From assembly GCA_934668375.1 (NCBI GenBank), contig CAKUNF010000007.1:27707-91706 (forward strand): a DNA stretch of 64,000 nucleotides, given 5' to 3'. Below the pieces are notes generated by a model. The model had not been told where the DNA came from and did not search any database. It was given only the letters and a program-made list of their open reading frames with translations. Positions 6,634 through 18,000 of this stretch are shown piece after piece; the stretch's first letter is position 1, and each line of letters opens with the position of its first letter. The position numbers and the translations under genes were made by a program. Origin of the DNA: an uncultured Parolsenella sp. (GTDB lineage Bacteria; Actinomycetota; Coriobacteriia; Coriobacteriales; Atopobiaceae).

Positions 6634-8940
6634 TCACAGCATGTCGCAGGCATCGACGTCGATGGCGAGCGTGACGTCGCGACGGGCGGGCAACGCGCGG
6701 GCGCAGGCGTCCAGGAGAGGCCCGAGCTCTGCCTCCGCGGGGGCCTTGACCACGACGTGGCGACGGTAGCGGTCCTTGACCTTGGCGCGCACGCACTCGG
6801 CGGGCCCCAGGACCTCCCACTCGCCATCCAAATCCGCCACGCGCGCGCGAATCTCGGCCGCAAGGGCACTCGCCCGCTCGCGGACGGCGCGCTCGGAGAG
6901 GCTTGCGAGCGTGAGGTTGGCAAGACGCGAGTAGGGCGGGTAGTACGCCTCGTCTCGCTGCTCGAGCTCATAGCCCAGGTAGGACGAGCGGTCATGCGTG
7001 GCCACGGCAGAGATGGCGGGATGCGTGGCCCAGTACGTCTGGATGATGACCTCGCCGGGGCGCCCTCCCCTGCCGGCTCGTCCGGCCACCTGCTCGAGCA
7101 GGTTGTACGTGCGCTCGGCGGCGCGGAAGTCGGGCAGCTTGAGCGTGGTGTCAGCGTTCACGACGCCCACAAGCGTCACCTCGGGAAAGTCGAGGCCCTT
7201 CGCGATCATCTGCGTGCCCACGAGCACGGCGCACTCGCTCGCGTCGAACTGCTCGAGCAGGCGCGTGTGGGCGCCCTTCGTGGCCGTGGTGTCCGCGTCC
7301 ATGCGGATGACGTCCACGTCCTCGGGCAAAAGCATCCTCAGCTCGTCCTCGACGCGTTGGGTGCCCACACCGTATTGGGCCAGGTAGCGGCTGCCGCAGT
7401 TGGGGCACTTCGTGGACGGGTCCGGGTAGGCGCGCACGGGCCAGACGCTGCCGCAGGTGTGGCACGCCAGACTGTGCGTGCGCTCGTGATACGTGAGCGC
7501 CGTGGAGCAGTGGGGGCACGTGGGGACGCAGCCGCACTCGCGACACATGAGAAAGCTCGCAAAGCCGCGCCGGTTGAGCAGCAGCACGGACTTCTCACGC
7601 TTCTCGGCGCGGTCGAGAAGGGCATCGCGCAGAGGAGACGAGAACACCGAGCCGCCCTTTGGGCTGAACGTCGATCGCATGTCCACGATGCGGACGCTCG
7701 GCAGCTTGGCGCCACCAGGGCGCTCGGGCATGCGCACGCGAGTCCAGCGCACGCCGCGCCAGCTACCCCTCCGGCAGCGCTCGAGGCTCTCAAGGGAGGG
7801 TGTGGCGCTGCCCAGCACGAGAGCCGCCCCGCGCAGGCGCGCGAGCTCGGCAGCCGCCTCGCGCGCATGGTAGCGAGGGGCCTGGTCCTGCTTGTAGGAG
7901 CCCTCGTGCTCCTCGTCCACGATGACGAGGCCCACGTTGGCGAGCGGAGCGAACAGCGCCGACCGCGCGCCCACGACCACGTGCACCTGACCGCTGCGGG
8001 CAAGGTCCCACTGGTCGAAGCGCTCGCCGGTCGACAGGCGCGAGTGCAGGATGGCGACGTCGTCCCCGAAGCGACTGCGGAAGCGGCCGACGGTCTGGGC
8101 CGTGAGCGAGATCTCTGGCACGAGGACGATGGCGCTTTTGCCACGCTCGCGCACGCGCTCGATGGCGTCGAGGTAGACCTCCGTCTTGCCCGAGCCCGTG
8201 ACGCCGTCTACGAGCACGACGTCGCCACGCCCGGCGTCAGCGGCTCGCGAGATGGCGTCGAGGGCGGCGAGCTGGCCGTCCGTGAGGTGGTCTGGCCTGG
8301 GGGCCGCGGCGCTGGAGAGCGAGGAGACGTCATCCGTGCCGCGGATGCGACGGCGATGCTCGACCGCAACGAGGCCACGCTTCTCCAGGGCGCTCACGAC
8401 GCCGCCGGCACCCGGCACCATGGCCGAGAGCTCGGCCACGCGCATGGGCCCGGCCGCAAGCGCCTCGACCACACGGCGCTGCCTGCTGGCGTTGCGACGC
8501 GGCACGAAGCCGCGTCCCGTGACCGTGAGCTGTGCCCAGCGGTCGTCGACGGCCTTCGTGCGGTCAACGACGAGACGCCACACGCCCACCTCGTCCCTGC
8601 GCACGCGCGCGGTCTGGCCGGGGGCGAGCATGAGGCGCAGGCACACCGAGGTGGGAGCGGCGTACTCGCGCGCCATCCATTGGGCGAGGCGCGCCCCGGC
8701 GCGGTCGAACGCGGGCTCGGCAAGCACGCGCTCGACGGGCAGCACGCGAAGCGGGTTCACCCCCTCGGCAAGCTCGCTGACCACGTCCACGACGTAGCCG
8801 ACCACCGCTCGGTGGCCAAAGCTCACGAGCACCGTGCACCCTACGTCGCACGCATCGGCAAGCGCGTCGGGGATGGCGTAGTCAAAGCACCCCTCGATTG
8901 CGCGGGTGGGTATGTCCGGAACGACCTTCGCGTATCTCAT
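6634..8940 (-). CDS. priA: Primosomal helicase PriA
   Basis: This 768-residue 3'-to-5' helicase restarts stalled replication forks. It has the N-terminal 3'-DNA-binding region, a Walker A motif GVTGSGKTEV with Lys252, a DEEH box at about residue 342, and a cysteine cluster between Cys466 and Cys515 (CRECG, CPHC, CHTCG, CPNCG) that binds two zinc ions. The C-terminal helicase half includes VAGRAGRG. The start at MRYAKVVPD is preferred over an upstream GTG nine codons earlier; neither has a strong ribosome-binding site. It is the first gene of a translation and repair operon with def, fmt and rsmB. Confidence 0.95.
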   Translation of the reverse strand: MRYAKVVPDIPTRAIEGCFDYAIPDALADACDVGCTVLVSFGHRAVVGYVVDVVSELAEGVNPLRVLPVERVLAEPAFDRAGARLAQWMAREYAAPTSVCLRLMLAPGQTARVRRDEVGVWRLVVDRTKAVDDRWAQLTVTGRGFVPRRNASRQRRVVEALAAGPMRVAELSAMVPGAGGVVSALEKRGLVAVEHRRRIRGTDDVSSLSSAAAPRPDHLTDGQLAALDAISRAADAGRGDVVLVDGVTGSGKTEVYLDAIERVRERGKSAIVLVPEISLTAQTVGRFRSRFGDDVAILHSRLSTGERFDQWDLARSGQVHVVVGARSALFAPLANVGLVIVDEEHEGSYKQDQAPRYHAREAAAELARLRGAALVLGSATPSLESLERCRRGSWRGVRWTRVRMPERPGGAKLPSVRIVDMRSTFSPKGGSVFSSPLRDALLDRAEKREKSVLLLNRRGFASFLMCRECGCVPTCPHCSTALTYHERTHSLACHTCGSVWPVRAYPDPSTKCPNCGSRYLAQYGVGTQRVEDELRMLLPEDVDVIRMDADTTATKGAHTRLLEQFDASECAVLVGTQMIAKGLDFPEVTLVGVVNADTTLKLPDFRAAERTYNLLEQVAGRAGRGGRPGEVIIQTYWATHPAISAVATHDRSSYLGYELEQRDEAYYPPYSRLANLTLASLSERAVRERASALAAEIRARVADLDGEWEVLGPAECVRAKVKDRYRRHVVVKAPAEAELGPLLDACARALPARRDVTLAIDVDACDML

Positions 8941-8968
8941 GCATCCCAGTTTGCCACCTGCGCCCAAG

Positions 8969-9002
8969 AAAAATGACGAGAAGGGAAGCCCCTCTCGTCA
9001 TT
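8969..9002 (-). terminator. Terminator of the giant surface-protein gene
   Basis: Read on the minus strand, the arms AATGACGAGA and TCTCGTCATT form a hairpin followed by T residues. It starts about 10 bases after the giant gene's stop codon. Confidence 0.85.
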
Positions 9003-9012
9003 CTCTAAAGCT
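8988..9012. repeat. Short direct repeat flanking the giant gene, left
   Basis: The 25 bases starting GCCCCTCTCGTCATTCTCTA recur at 22098-22119 in the same orientation with only a 3-base deletion. The pair brackets the whole surface-protein gene and each copy is part of a terminator region. Confidence 0.75.
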
Positions 9013-12000
9013 ATGCGCGCCGGCGCCTGCGCCTGAGGCCGATTGCGAGGAGAACGAGGCCAGCGGCGGCCGTCAGCGCGGGCAGCTGCCGCACAAGGAC
9101 GTCTCCCGTCTGAGGCAGCTGCCTGCGAGTGCTCGAGGGCCCATCGGGCGCCGCGGGCAAGGGTGGCACGGGCGTCGGGTCGTCCGTTGCCGTGAGCGTG
9201 GCCACGCCATCCTCGGACGGGCAGAGCGACCAGCCCACTGCGTCTCCGCCCGAGACGATCGTGCCGTCCTCGCGCACCCAGAGCGTGAACTCGCTGCCGA
9301 GCAACTCATAACCCTCCGGCGCCACAACCTCGCGGACCACATAGCGCTCCCCCGCCACGAGCTTTCCGGCAAGCTGGGGCGTCCTGCCGTCCACGCCGGT
9401 CTCGAGCACAAGCGAGCCCTCCTCGGAAGCTCCGGCGAAGCGGCCGCGCACCTCGAAGCGAGCGCCCGACATGGATGCGCCGGTGGCCCCGTCAGAGCCG
9501 ACCTTGGTAATCGAGAGGCGCGTCATGGGATCGGCGAGCGTCACGGTGACGCCGTCATCGCCCACCTTGTAGGCGCACGCAGGCTCGTTGGCAGCGACTT
9601 CGGCAGAGACGAGCGCGCCCTCGTCAACGGGGGAAACGGCAACCGTTCCGTCCTCGTTCACGTGGAGCAGGACGCGTCCGCCGCAGACGGCGTAGCCATC
9701 CGGGGCGGCGGTCTCCTCGAGCTCGTAGGTGTTGCCCACCACGAGCTGGCGGCTCAGCAGCAAGCCCTCCGTGGTTGAGGTGAGCTCGAGGACGTCGGTC
9801 TCGGACCCGCTTGCAAAGCGGTTGGGCTCGCCATAGTCGTTCGTGCCGTCCGCAGGGGTGAGCGTGAACGTGGCGCCCGCGAGCGCGGCGCCGTCCTCGC
9901 CCGTCTTGCGCAGCGTGACGTCGACGGGCTTGTCCGTGGCCACGAGCGTAGAGATGTTGTCGGTGAGGGCAAAGCCGAGGCTCGCAAGCTCTTCGGCACC
10001 CATCTCCACATAGCCATCGGCCTGCGGACGCACCGCAACCACGGAGCCGTCAAAGCCCACGCGAAGCAGAACGCTCTGCCCGCTCAGCGAGTAGCCATCC
10101 GGTGCGCGCGTCTCGCGCAGCTCGTAGACGGACGTGGCGTCGGCCCTCAGCAGGGCGCGATCGAAGCTCGCGATGCCAGAGACGCCGCCCGTCTCGGCCG
10201 TCGTGACCTGGCGAGCGTCTGTGGAGCCGTCTGCAAACGTGAAGCCGTCAACGGGCGCGAGCGCAAACGTCGCACCGTCAAGGCCCACGAGCGGGTTGTC
10301 GGCGTCACGCTTCATGACCGTGAGCGAGGTGGCGTCATCGGTGACCGCGCCCGTGAAGACGCGCAGCTCGTCGCCCACGACCTCGTAACCACGCAGGGCT
10401 GCCGTCTCGTCCTGGCCGCCGAACACGGCAACAAGCGTGCCGTCGTCGGACACGCGCACGACGAGCTCGTGGTCGATCCTCGTGTAGCCGGCAGGAGCCT
10501 CGACCTCTCGGATGCCATACGTGCCGCCAACGACGAGCATGCCGGCGAGCTCCGCGCCTGCGCGGCCGTCATCGCCAGTCGTGACCTTACGACCCTCAGT
10601 GGAGCCATCCGCAAAAGCGGAGCCTGCCTGAGGCGTCACGCAGAAGCGCGCTCCCGCCAGCGTGGGCCTCGCGCCATCCTCGCCCGCCTCGCCGTACTTC
10701 ACGATTGCAAACGGAACGGCCTCATCGGTGACGGAAATGGCGTCGCCGCCCCTGAGGGCAACCGACCCGTTCGCCACGGCATCCTGGCCCTCGAGGATCA
10801 CGGAGCCATCCGCGGCAACCGCAACGCGCACCTCGCCGGAGAGCCGCTTGTAGCCCGCGGGAGGCGTGGCCTCGCTCAGCACATACGTGTTGCCGGCGAC
10901 GAGCATCGCCGAGAGCGAGGCTCCGGAGCTTGCACCGTCCAAACGCGCCACGCCGTTTGCGTCCGTCACGAGAGTGATCGCCGCAGTCGAGCCGTCGGCA
11001 AACGCGCCGCCGTCAGTGGGCGCGAGTGAGAACGAGCCACCCGCAAGGCGCGCCCCCTCCTCGGAGGACTTGGTGATGGTGAGCTCGACAGGCAGGTCGC
11101 GGGCCGTGAGCGTGAGTCTGTTCGCGGACAGGCCATAGCTGCCGTTGCCCGCGCTCGAACTGAACCTCGTGATCGTGCCTTGCTCCGTCACGTCGAAATC
11201 TACGAAACCGCTGATGAGCTCGTAGCCGGCCGGCGCCTTCGTCTCGCTGAGGCGATACCCCTCGCCCGCGACGAAGCGCAGCTGGGAAAGCTCGTCGACC
11301 GAGAGGCCGCTCAGATACTGCGTGTGGCCCTCGTTGTCGAGCGTTCCGTCCTCGGCAGCAAAGACGCCCGCAATGGAGAACTCCGCCCCCTCGAGCGGCT
11401 GCTCGCTGCCGTTCGCGACCTTGGCGAACGCGAGCCGGATGGGGTCGTCGGCAAGCGTCACGGTGGCCGCACTCGCGTCAAGCGACCAGCCGCCCGCCGC
11501 ATCGCCCACGACGCTCATGGATCCGTCTGCGGCGATGCGCACCCTGAGCGTGGAGTCGGCGAGCTCATAGCCATACGGCGCGCCCGTCTCGGAGACCTCG
11601 TAGACGCCATCGGCAACCTCGGAGGTCTTGGACCCGTCCTCGCCCGTCACCTCGACGCGCGTGCCCGCCGCGATGCAGTCCACCGAGCGAATGGTGCCCG
11701 AGGCGTTCGTGATGCCCGAGTACGTCGCACGCGTGACCTCGCCCTCGTCATCGACGAACAGGCCCGTGATGGTGAACTCGGCGTTTGCGAGAAGCACGTC
11801 TTCGTTCCCGGCCGCGCGCTTCTGGATGAGGAACTCGACCGGTTCGTCCGCCGCCGTGGCGGTCACGCCGTCATCGGAGATGGTCCAGCCGCTCGGCATC
11901 TCGCCCACCGGCTTGATGCACACCTCGCCGTCTCCCGCATGGGCAACTTGGAACTGCAGGTCGGCCACGGTCGCATAGCCCACGGGAGGCTGCGACTCGT

Positions 12001-15000
12001 GGAGGGTGTAGACCTCGCCCTCGAGCATGCCGTCCGGTGAGAAGGCAACAGCTCCGTCGCCTGCGGGCGAGACGACCTTCTCGCCCTGCCCGTCGGCGAA
12101 CACGCCGCTCAGCGTGAACTCGGCGCCCACGAGCGGATCGCCGTTCTCGTCAACCTTCTTGAACTGCAGGGAGATGGCCTTGTCGCGCACCGTGAGGGTG
12201 GAGACGCCATCCGAGGTGTCGATGCGCCAGGCATCCGACGCCTCGCCCACGGCAACGAGCGTGCCGTCCTCGGCAACCGCCACCGTAAAGCTCGAGGGGT
12301 CGGGCGTGCCATAGCCAGCAGGTGCCTGGGTCTCGGTGATGACGTAGCTCTGTCCCACCTCCACGGCGCCGGCGAGCTCGTTGCTGTTGCCGTCCGAGGC
12401 GGCGCTGGGGGCGTCCGCGCGGGCGATGCCGCTCGCGTCGGTCGTGAGGTACTTTACGGCGGCCCCGTCCAGGAACGGCTCGCCGCTGGCGACGCGCACG
12501 GCAAAGTGCGCGCCGGCCAGGGCAGAGCCGTCGCCCCAACTGACCTTCTTGATGTTGATAGTGGCCTTGCGGTTTGTGAGCGTGCCCATGTCGAGCGGCG
12601 TGATAGCACTGCCAGCAACGCTCGAGCGATCGATGGTGACCTCGTCAGAGGTGGGCCAGCCGCCGGCCGTCTTGCCCACATATCCGGGGACAGCCTCGAC
12701 CTCAACCAAGCGATACGTGCCCCATGGCAGATTCGTCACCGTGATGCGACCAGCCTCAAGCGCACCCGTTGCGGCGAGTTTCGAGACGCCACCGGACGTG
12801 ACGTCCGCGGCATAGGCATGGCCAGACTCAAGCGATGCGCCGCCCGCAACGTCCGTCCAGGAGTCGCCTTGCTTGACCTGCAGCCTGAAGATCGCCCCGT
12901 TGAGGCCCTGGGCGTCCTCGTCAAGCTTCTGGAACGTGACGTTGCCATGGAGCGGATGGTTCACGAGGGCGTCATCCTGCGTGAGGGCATCCGTCCAGGG
13001 ACGCTCGTCATCGGCCAGATCGATGTCCGCGCCCTGGTCCTCATCCGCCACGGACCAACGAACCTGTGGCTTGTCACTTGGCAGCGCATAGCCCTCGTTC
13101 GAGACCTCGACGAGGCGATACGCTCCCTTCTTGAGGCCGGACACGAGCAGCTTGCCCGCGTCGGCGGCAGAGCTGGACTCGATGCGCGAGCACGTGGCGT
13201 CGAGCACGTAGCCTCGCCCGGACTCAAGAGTGCCCAGCGAGCGCTCGACGGCGGAGCCCTCCGGCGTGTAGAAGAGCTCGAACACGGCGCCGTCAATCGC
13301 GGCGCCCGTCTCGCCGTCCACCTTCGCGAGGTGTATGGACGCAGAGAACTCGTCGTTCTCGGCGCTCACGGAGACGGTCTTGGCATGGTCATCCGCTCCC
13401 ACCGAGAAGTCATAGCGAGCGCTCGACTGCTGCGTGAGCGCACTCGCGCCCGTCTCGAGCAAGTAGTAGCTTCCCTGCGGCAGACCATCGGAAAGACGCT
13501 GATAGAGGGCGCCAAGCACGCTCGTGCCAGTAGCGTCCGTCTCCACGGCGATGTCGCTGGCAGCGGAGCTCCATGTGCCCTGCGCATCGGTCGTGATGCC
13601 CGTGGCAACGAGCGCGTCCACGCCGTTCTCGCCCACGCGGTACAGGTCAAACGTCATGCCCGGCACGGCCACCTTGGCCCCGCCATGCGAGAAGTACTTC
13701 TCGAGGCTCACCTGGGCACGGAACACGCTGTTGGGCACGCGCACGCAGGCATTTCCGCGCTGCGGAGCCACCGTAGCCGTGCCGTCTGCCGCAACGACGC
13801 CGCCCGCACTCGTGGAGACCGAGCCGTCCGCGCCGATCGTAACCGTGAAGTCCGCGGCGGCAACGTAGCCGGCGGGCGTCTTGTCCTCGTGGACCGTGTA
13901 GGTACCCGCGGGCAGGCCAACGATGTAGCCCGCGATGGCCCCTGCTTGCACGTCACCACCCACCGTGGCGGTCACAACGCCGTCCTCGCCGCGCTCCCAC
14001 GTGGCAACCTTCTGGCCGTCACGACTCATGACGAAGCGCACGCCGTTCAGCGAGCCGTCCGCCGCAGATCCCGTGGTGCCATCCCCCACCTTGTCGAAGG
14101 TGAGGCGCGTGGCCACGTTGGCAATCGAGCCGTCCGCAGCCGTGCCGTCGGCAGAGGCGGACTTGTCCGAGAAGAAGCCTGGCACGGAGCCATCGGTCTC
14201 GATGGCGCGATAGGTGTAGGCGCGCCCCTGTTGATCGGTCTCGGGGAGGCCGTCAAACGTGTAGGCCCAGATGCCATCGGCCGTGGCGCTCCACGTCGGA
14301 GACGCCTCGCTGCCGTCGGCGCGCAGGGCATCCTCCCACGTGGCGCCGTCATCCGTGCTGCGTCGCAGCGTGAGGTGGATGCCGCAGGTCTCGGGCGAGA
14401 GCTGCGCCGCGATGCCCGCGCCCCAGTCGTTCCAGGACTTCGTTCCGGAGAGCGAGACGGTGCGGAGCTCGTTCGTGTAGGCAGAGGACGCGCCCGCGCC
14501 GCTCGACACCACGAGGCTCGAGGCGCCGCTCGTCGCAAGCACCTCTCCGCCATCGACGTCATAGCTGCCTCGCACGAGCTCAACGGCGCGGTACTCATAC
14601 GTGCCGCCGCCCTTCGTGTGCAGCGGAAGGGCATCGAACGTAGCGCTCGCCGAGTCCCCCATGCCACTCACGGTCACGGCGCGCAGGCGCGAGTCAAGGT
14701 TGCCGCTCGCGTCAAACGGGCTTGTGAGGTTCGTCCCATAGGACGTGAGCCAACGCCACTGGCCGCCGTTCGTTCGCCGCTGCAGCACGTACGTCACGCT
14801 CCAGGTATCTCCGACGCTGGCCGTGCCCGGACGGCTCGCCCAGGCGTTGCCTTCGTCGTCCCACGTCTTGGTGACGGTGAGCGAGGTGGCGTCAACGAGC
14901 GCGTTCGTGATCGTGGAGTGCTTGTAGGTATCCCCGTTCGTCCAGGACTTCTCGGACTGGGAGGGTTGGTAGGCGCCCTCGACGCTGCCGTAGACGCCAT

Positions 15001-18000
15001 CGTCACCAGGGGCGTCAACGTCCACGACGACCTGCTCGCCCTTCTTGTCGTACACGAGGCGGGTCTCGACGACGCGGTAGTCAAGCTCGTAGGCCTGCCC
15101 CGCGCTCTCATACGCAGAAGGAAGGTCTTGCCAGACACTGTCGCTCGAAAAGTTGCCCGTGCTGTCCGAGGCGATGCGCTCAACGGTGTTCTGGCCGCTC
15201 GGCAGCACGCTGCCCTCTGGGCACGAGTAGTCCGAGAACGGCGCCCCATGCGCAAGCGAGAGGCCAAAGACCTGCTCGTAGACGCTGCCAGCCTCTGCCC
15301 ACGCACCCCAGGCACCGCCCGTCTCGCGCACGCGTGCCTGCAGCGTCACGTAGACGACCGGGCGCTGGCGCCACGCGTCGGAGGAATCCCCCACCCACGT
15401 CTTGGTAAATCCCACCTTGGTCTTGAGGTAGTTGTCGATGCGCCCCACGGACAGCGCGTTGCCGTCATAGCTGGACATATCAACGGTGCCGCCGTTGGCG
15501 CCGGAGCTCACGAGGTAGTCGCCGCCGTCCGCGGCCTTCTCACGCACCTCGTAGCGCCAGTACGTGCCGTCCGGGGCGATACGCTCGAGGTTGGAGATGG
15601 TGTAGGTCCATTTGTCTGCGCTGCCGTCCGAGCCCGCGGCCTTGTTCCAGCTCACGTAGTTTGCTGCATCGGGGTCGGAGCCCTGAAGCGTCACCACGCC
15701 GCCATCCGTGGCATCGAGCTGGCCGTTCGCATAGCGGCGCGTCACGACGAGCTCGATGTCCTCGGGCCTCGTTCCTGCGGCGTTGTGCTGGTCGTACCAG
15801 TACTTGGTGCCCGTGAGCTCGCCGAAGTCATCGTCTTGGCCAAAGTAGGAGTTCTGGAACGTGTAGTCCACGGAGTAGTCGTCTGACACGACGGAGTCGG
15901 TGGGCTGCGCATAGAGGGCCGAGCCCTCCTCAAGCTGGGAGACCTTCGCGGAGTTGTCGGTGCGCACCGAGCCGTCCGCGAGGACGTCGGCACCGGTCCA
16001 CGGGACCCTGAGGTCTGCGGAGCCGTAGACGAGGTCTCCGGTGCCCACGCTCGTGTTGTAGCCATTGATGGGCTGCTCGGCCACGAAGTAGACCCAATAC
16101 GTGCCCGCCGGCGTGTAGACGTCCAGGTCATCGAAGCTCATGACGCGCATGAACTGTCCCTGGGCGTTCGCGCGCTCGCCTTCAAGCGACATGGTCTTGG
16201 TCTCCACGAGCTGCGCCTGAGAGGCCTCGCCGTTAGGGCGCACGTAGTAGCGATAGAGGGCAAACGTGCAGTTGGGAAGCAGGTCTCCCGGCTGAAGGCC
16301 AGAGAAGAGCTTCTTCACCGTGAGGCGACCCTTGGCAGAGTCGTTGGCGATGTTGCGGATCCGATAGCTCTCCGAGGCGCCGTAATGCACGGTGTAGACG
16401 CCGTTGGCCCCCTCCTCGGGGGTCTCTCCGCCCTCAAGGTCGGAGACGTCAAAGCCACCAGGCACGTCCGAGCCGTCCTCGGACGTGCGGATCAGGCCGT
16501 CGATAATCTCGCGCACGCGATACTCGTAGGCACGGCCGTTGCGATCGTACTTGGGAAGTGCCCGCGCGTCACTCGCGTCGTCATCGTTGCTGCCATAGTG
16601 CGACATCGTGAACGAGTAGCGGTTGCCGCGGACCTGAGCGAGGTTGCCCGTCCAGGCCACGGCCGTGGTGCCGTCGGCAACGGCATAGTCGGCCTCTCCG
16701 GAGGAGTCATAGCTCAAGACGCTGTAGTCGCCCTTGGAAGCACCGGCCGAGACGGAGAGCTCTCCCCAGTCGTTGCCGCCGGAAGCCCACGAGCCGTCCG
16801 CTTCATAGTGGCCGCCCGCAACACGACGCTGCAGGAAGAACTCGATGCTCGGCAGGTCCTCGCGCAGAAATCCGCTCGGGAGGTTTGCCCAGATCTTCTC
16901 GCCCGGAATGCTCACCGAGGCCGCAAGTCCGATGTTAAACGTGCCATCCTCTCGCACGGCATAGCCGGCATTGCCCGAGACAGTGCCATCTACCTGCACG
17001 TTATTGGGAGACTCGGCCTTGAAGGAGTCGCTGGCGTTCGCCTCGTCCCACTCAGAGCTGCCTGGATAGCCCGCGTTCTCGGGGTCATCGGCGCTCGCGC
17101 CGTACGTGAACCAGGGATCAGCGTAGTCGAGGTTCGCGTAGGTGGAGTCGCTCTGGCTGTGATGGACGGAGGCGTAGTAGACGATCTCTCCGCCATGCTC
17201 GTCGTACTTGGCAAGGCCGTTCACCGTGGCGTATTGGCTGTAGAGCGCGTCCTGGCCGGTCTCGCCCTCGCCCGCCCAGTTGTAGTGCTGGTATCCCTCG
17301 ACGGGTTCCACGGAGTAGACGGGGTTTCCGTCCGCGTCGAACTCGGGGTTACCGTCCGCGTCATAGACGTGTACGCGGCGGTAGAGCGTGAGGTAGATGT
17401 CGACGCGCTGGTCGAGCGTGTCCTTGACGTAGTGGTCGTACCAGCGGGTATGGAACGTCACGTCCTTCGTGGCGCTACGCGCGTTCGTGAACGACCACTC
17501 CATGAGGTCGAGGTGGTGCCAGGGCGAGGCTTCGCCACCAAACTGCTCGGAGTAGCTGGTCTGGGAGCTCACGTAGTCGCCCGAATCGCCATCCCAGGAC
17601 TCCGAGACGCCCCAGCGAAGGACATCGCCGTTGGCGTTGTACTTGGGAAGGCCTTGGATGGTGTACGCATCGTGGTTGCCGCCAAGGCGGTCCACATGCA
17701 CGAGCAGCGTGTGCCCGTCGTCGGAGACCTCGGTGTTGTCACGGTTGAGGCGAGAGACCGAGAAGGCCTGGTCGACGGCATCGCGGCCCGTCACCGTGCC
17801 CTCGCCGCGAACGGGCAACGGGTCCAAGCCCTCGACGTTGGCAAGAAGCTCGCCGTTCTCGTCATAGGAGAACGTGACCTCTCCTTCCGTATTGGTGATG
17901 CGGAAGTCTGCCTTGGGGCGATCGGCCCCATCGACACCGACGTCTGCCCAGGACTTGTAGATGTCAATGTGCGCGAGGCCCACGCGCCTGTTCGTGACCT

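Noticed and set aside
6514..8976. 820-codon plus-strand frame over priA
   Set aside because: It is antisense to a well-supported PriA, and its composition is typical of a GC-rich shadow frame.
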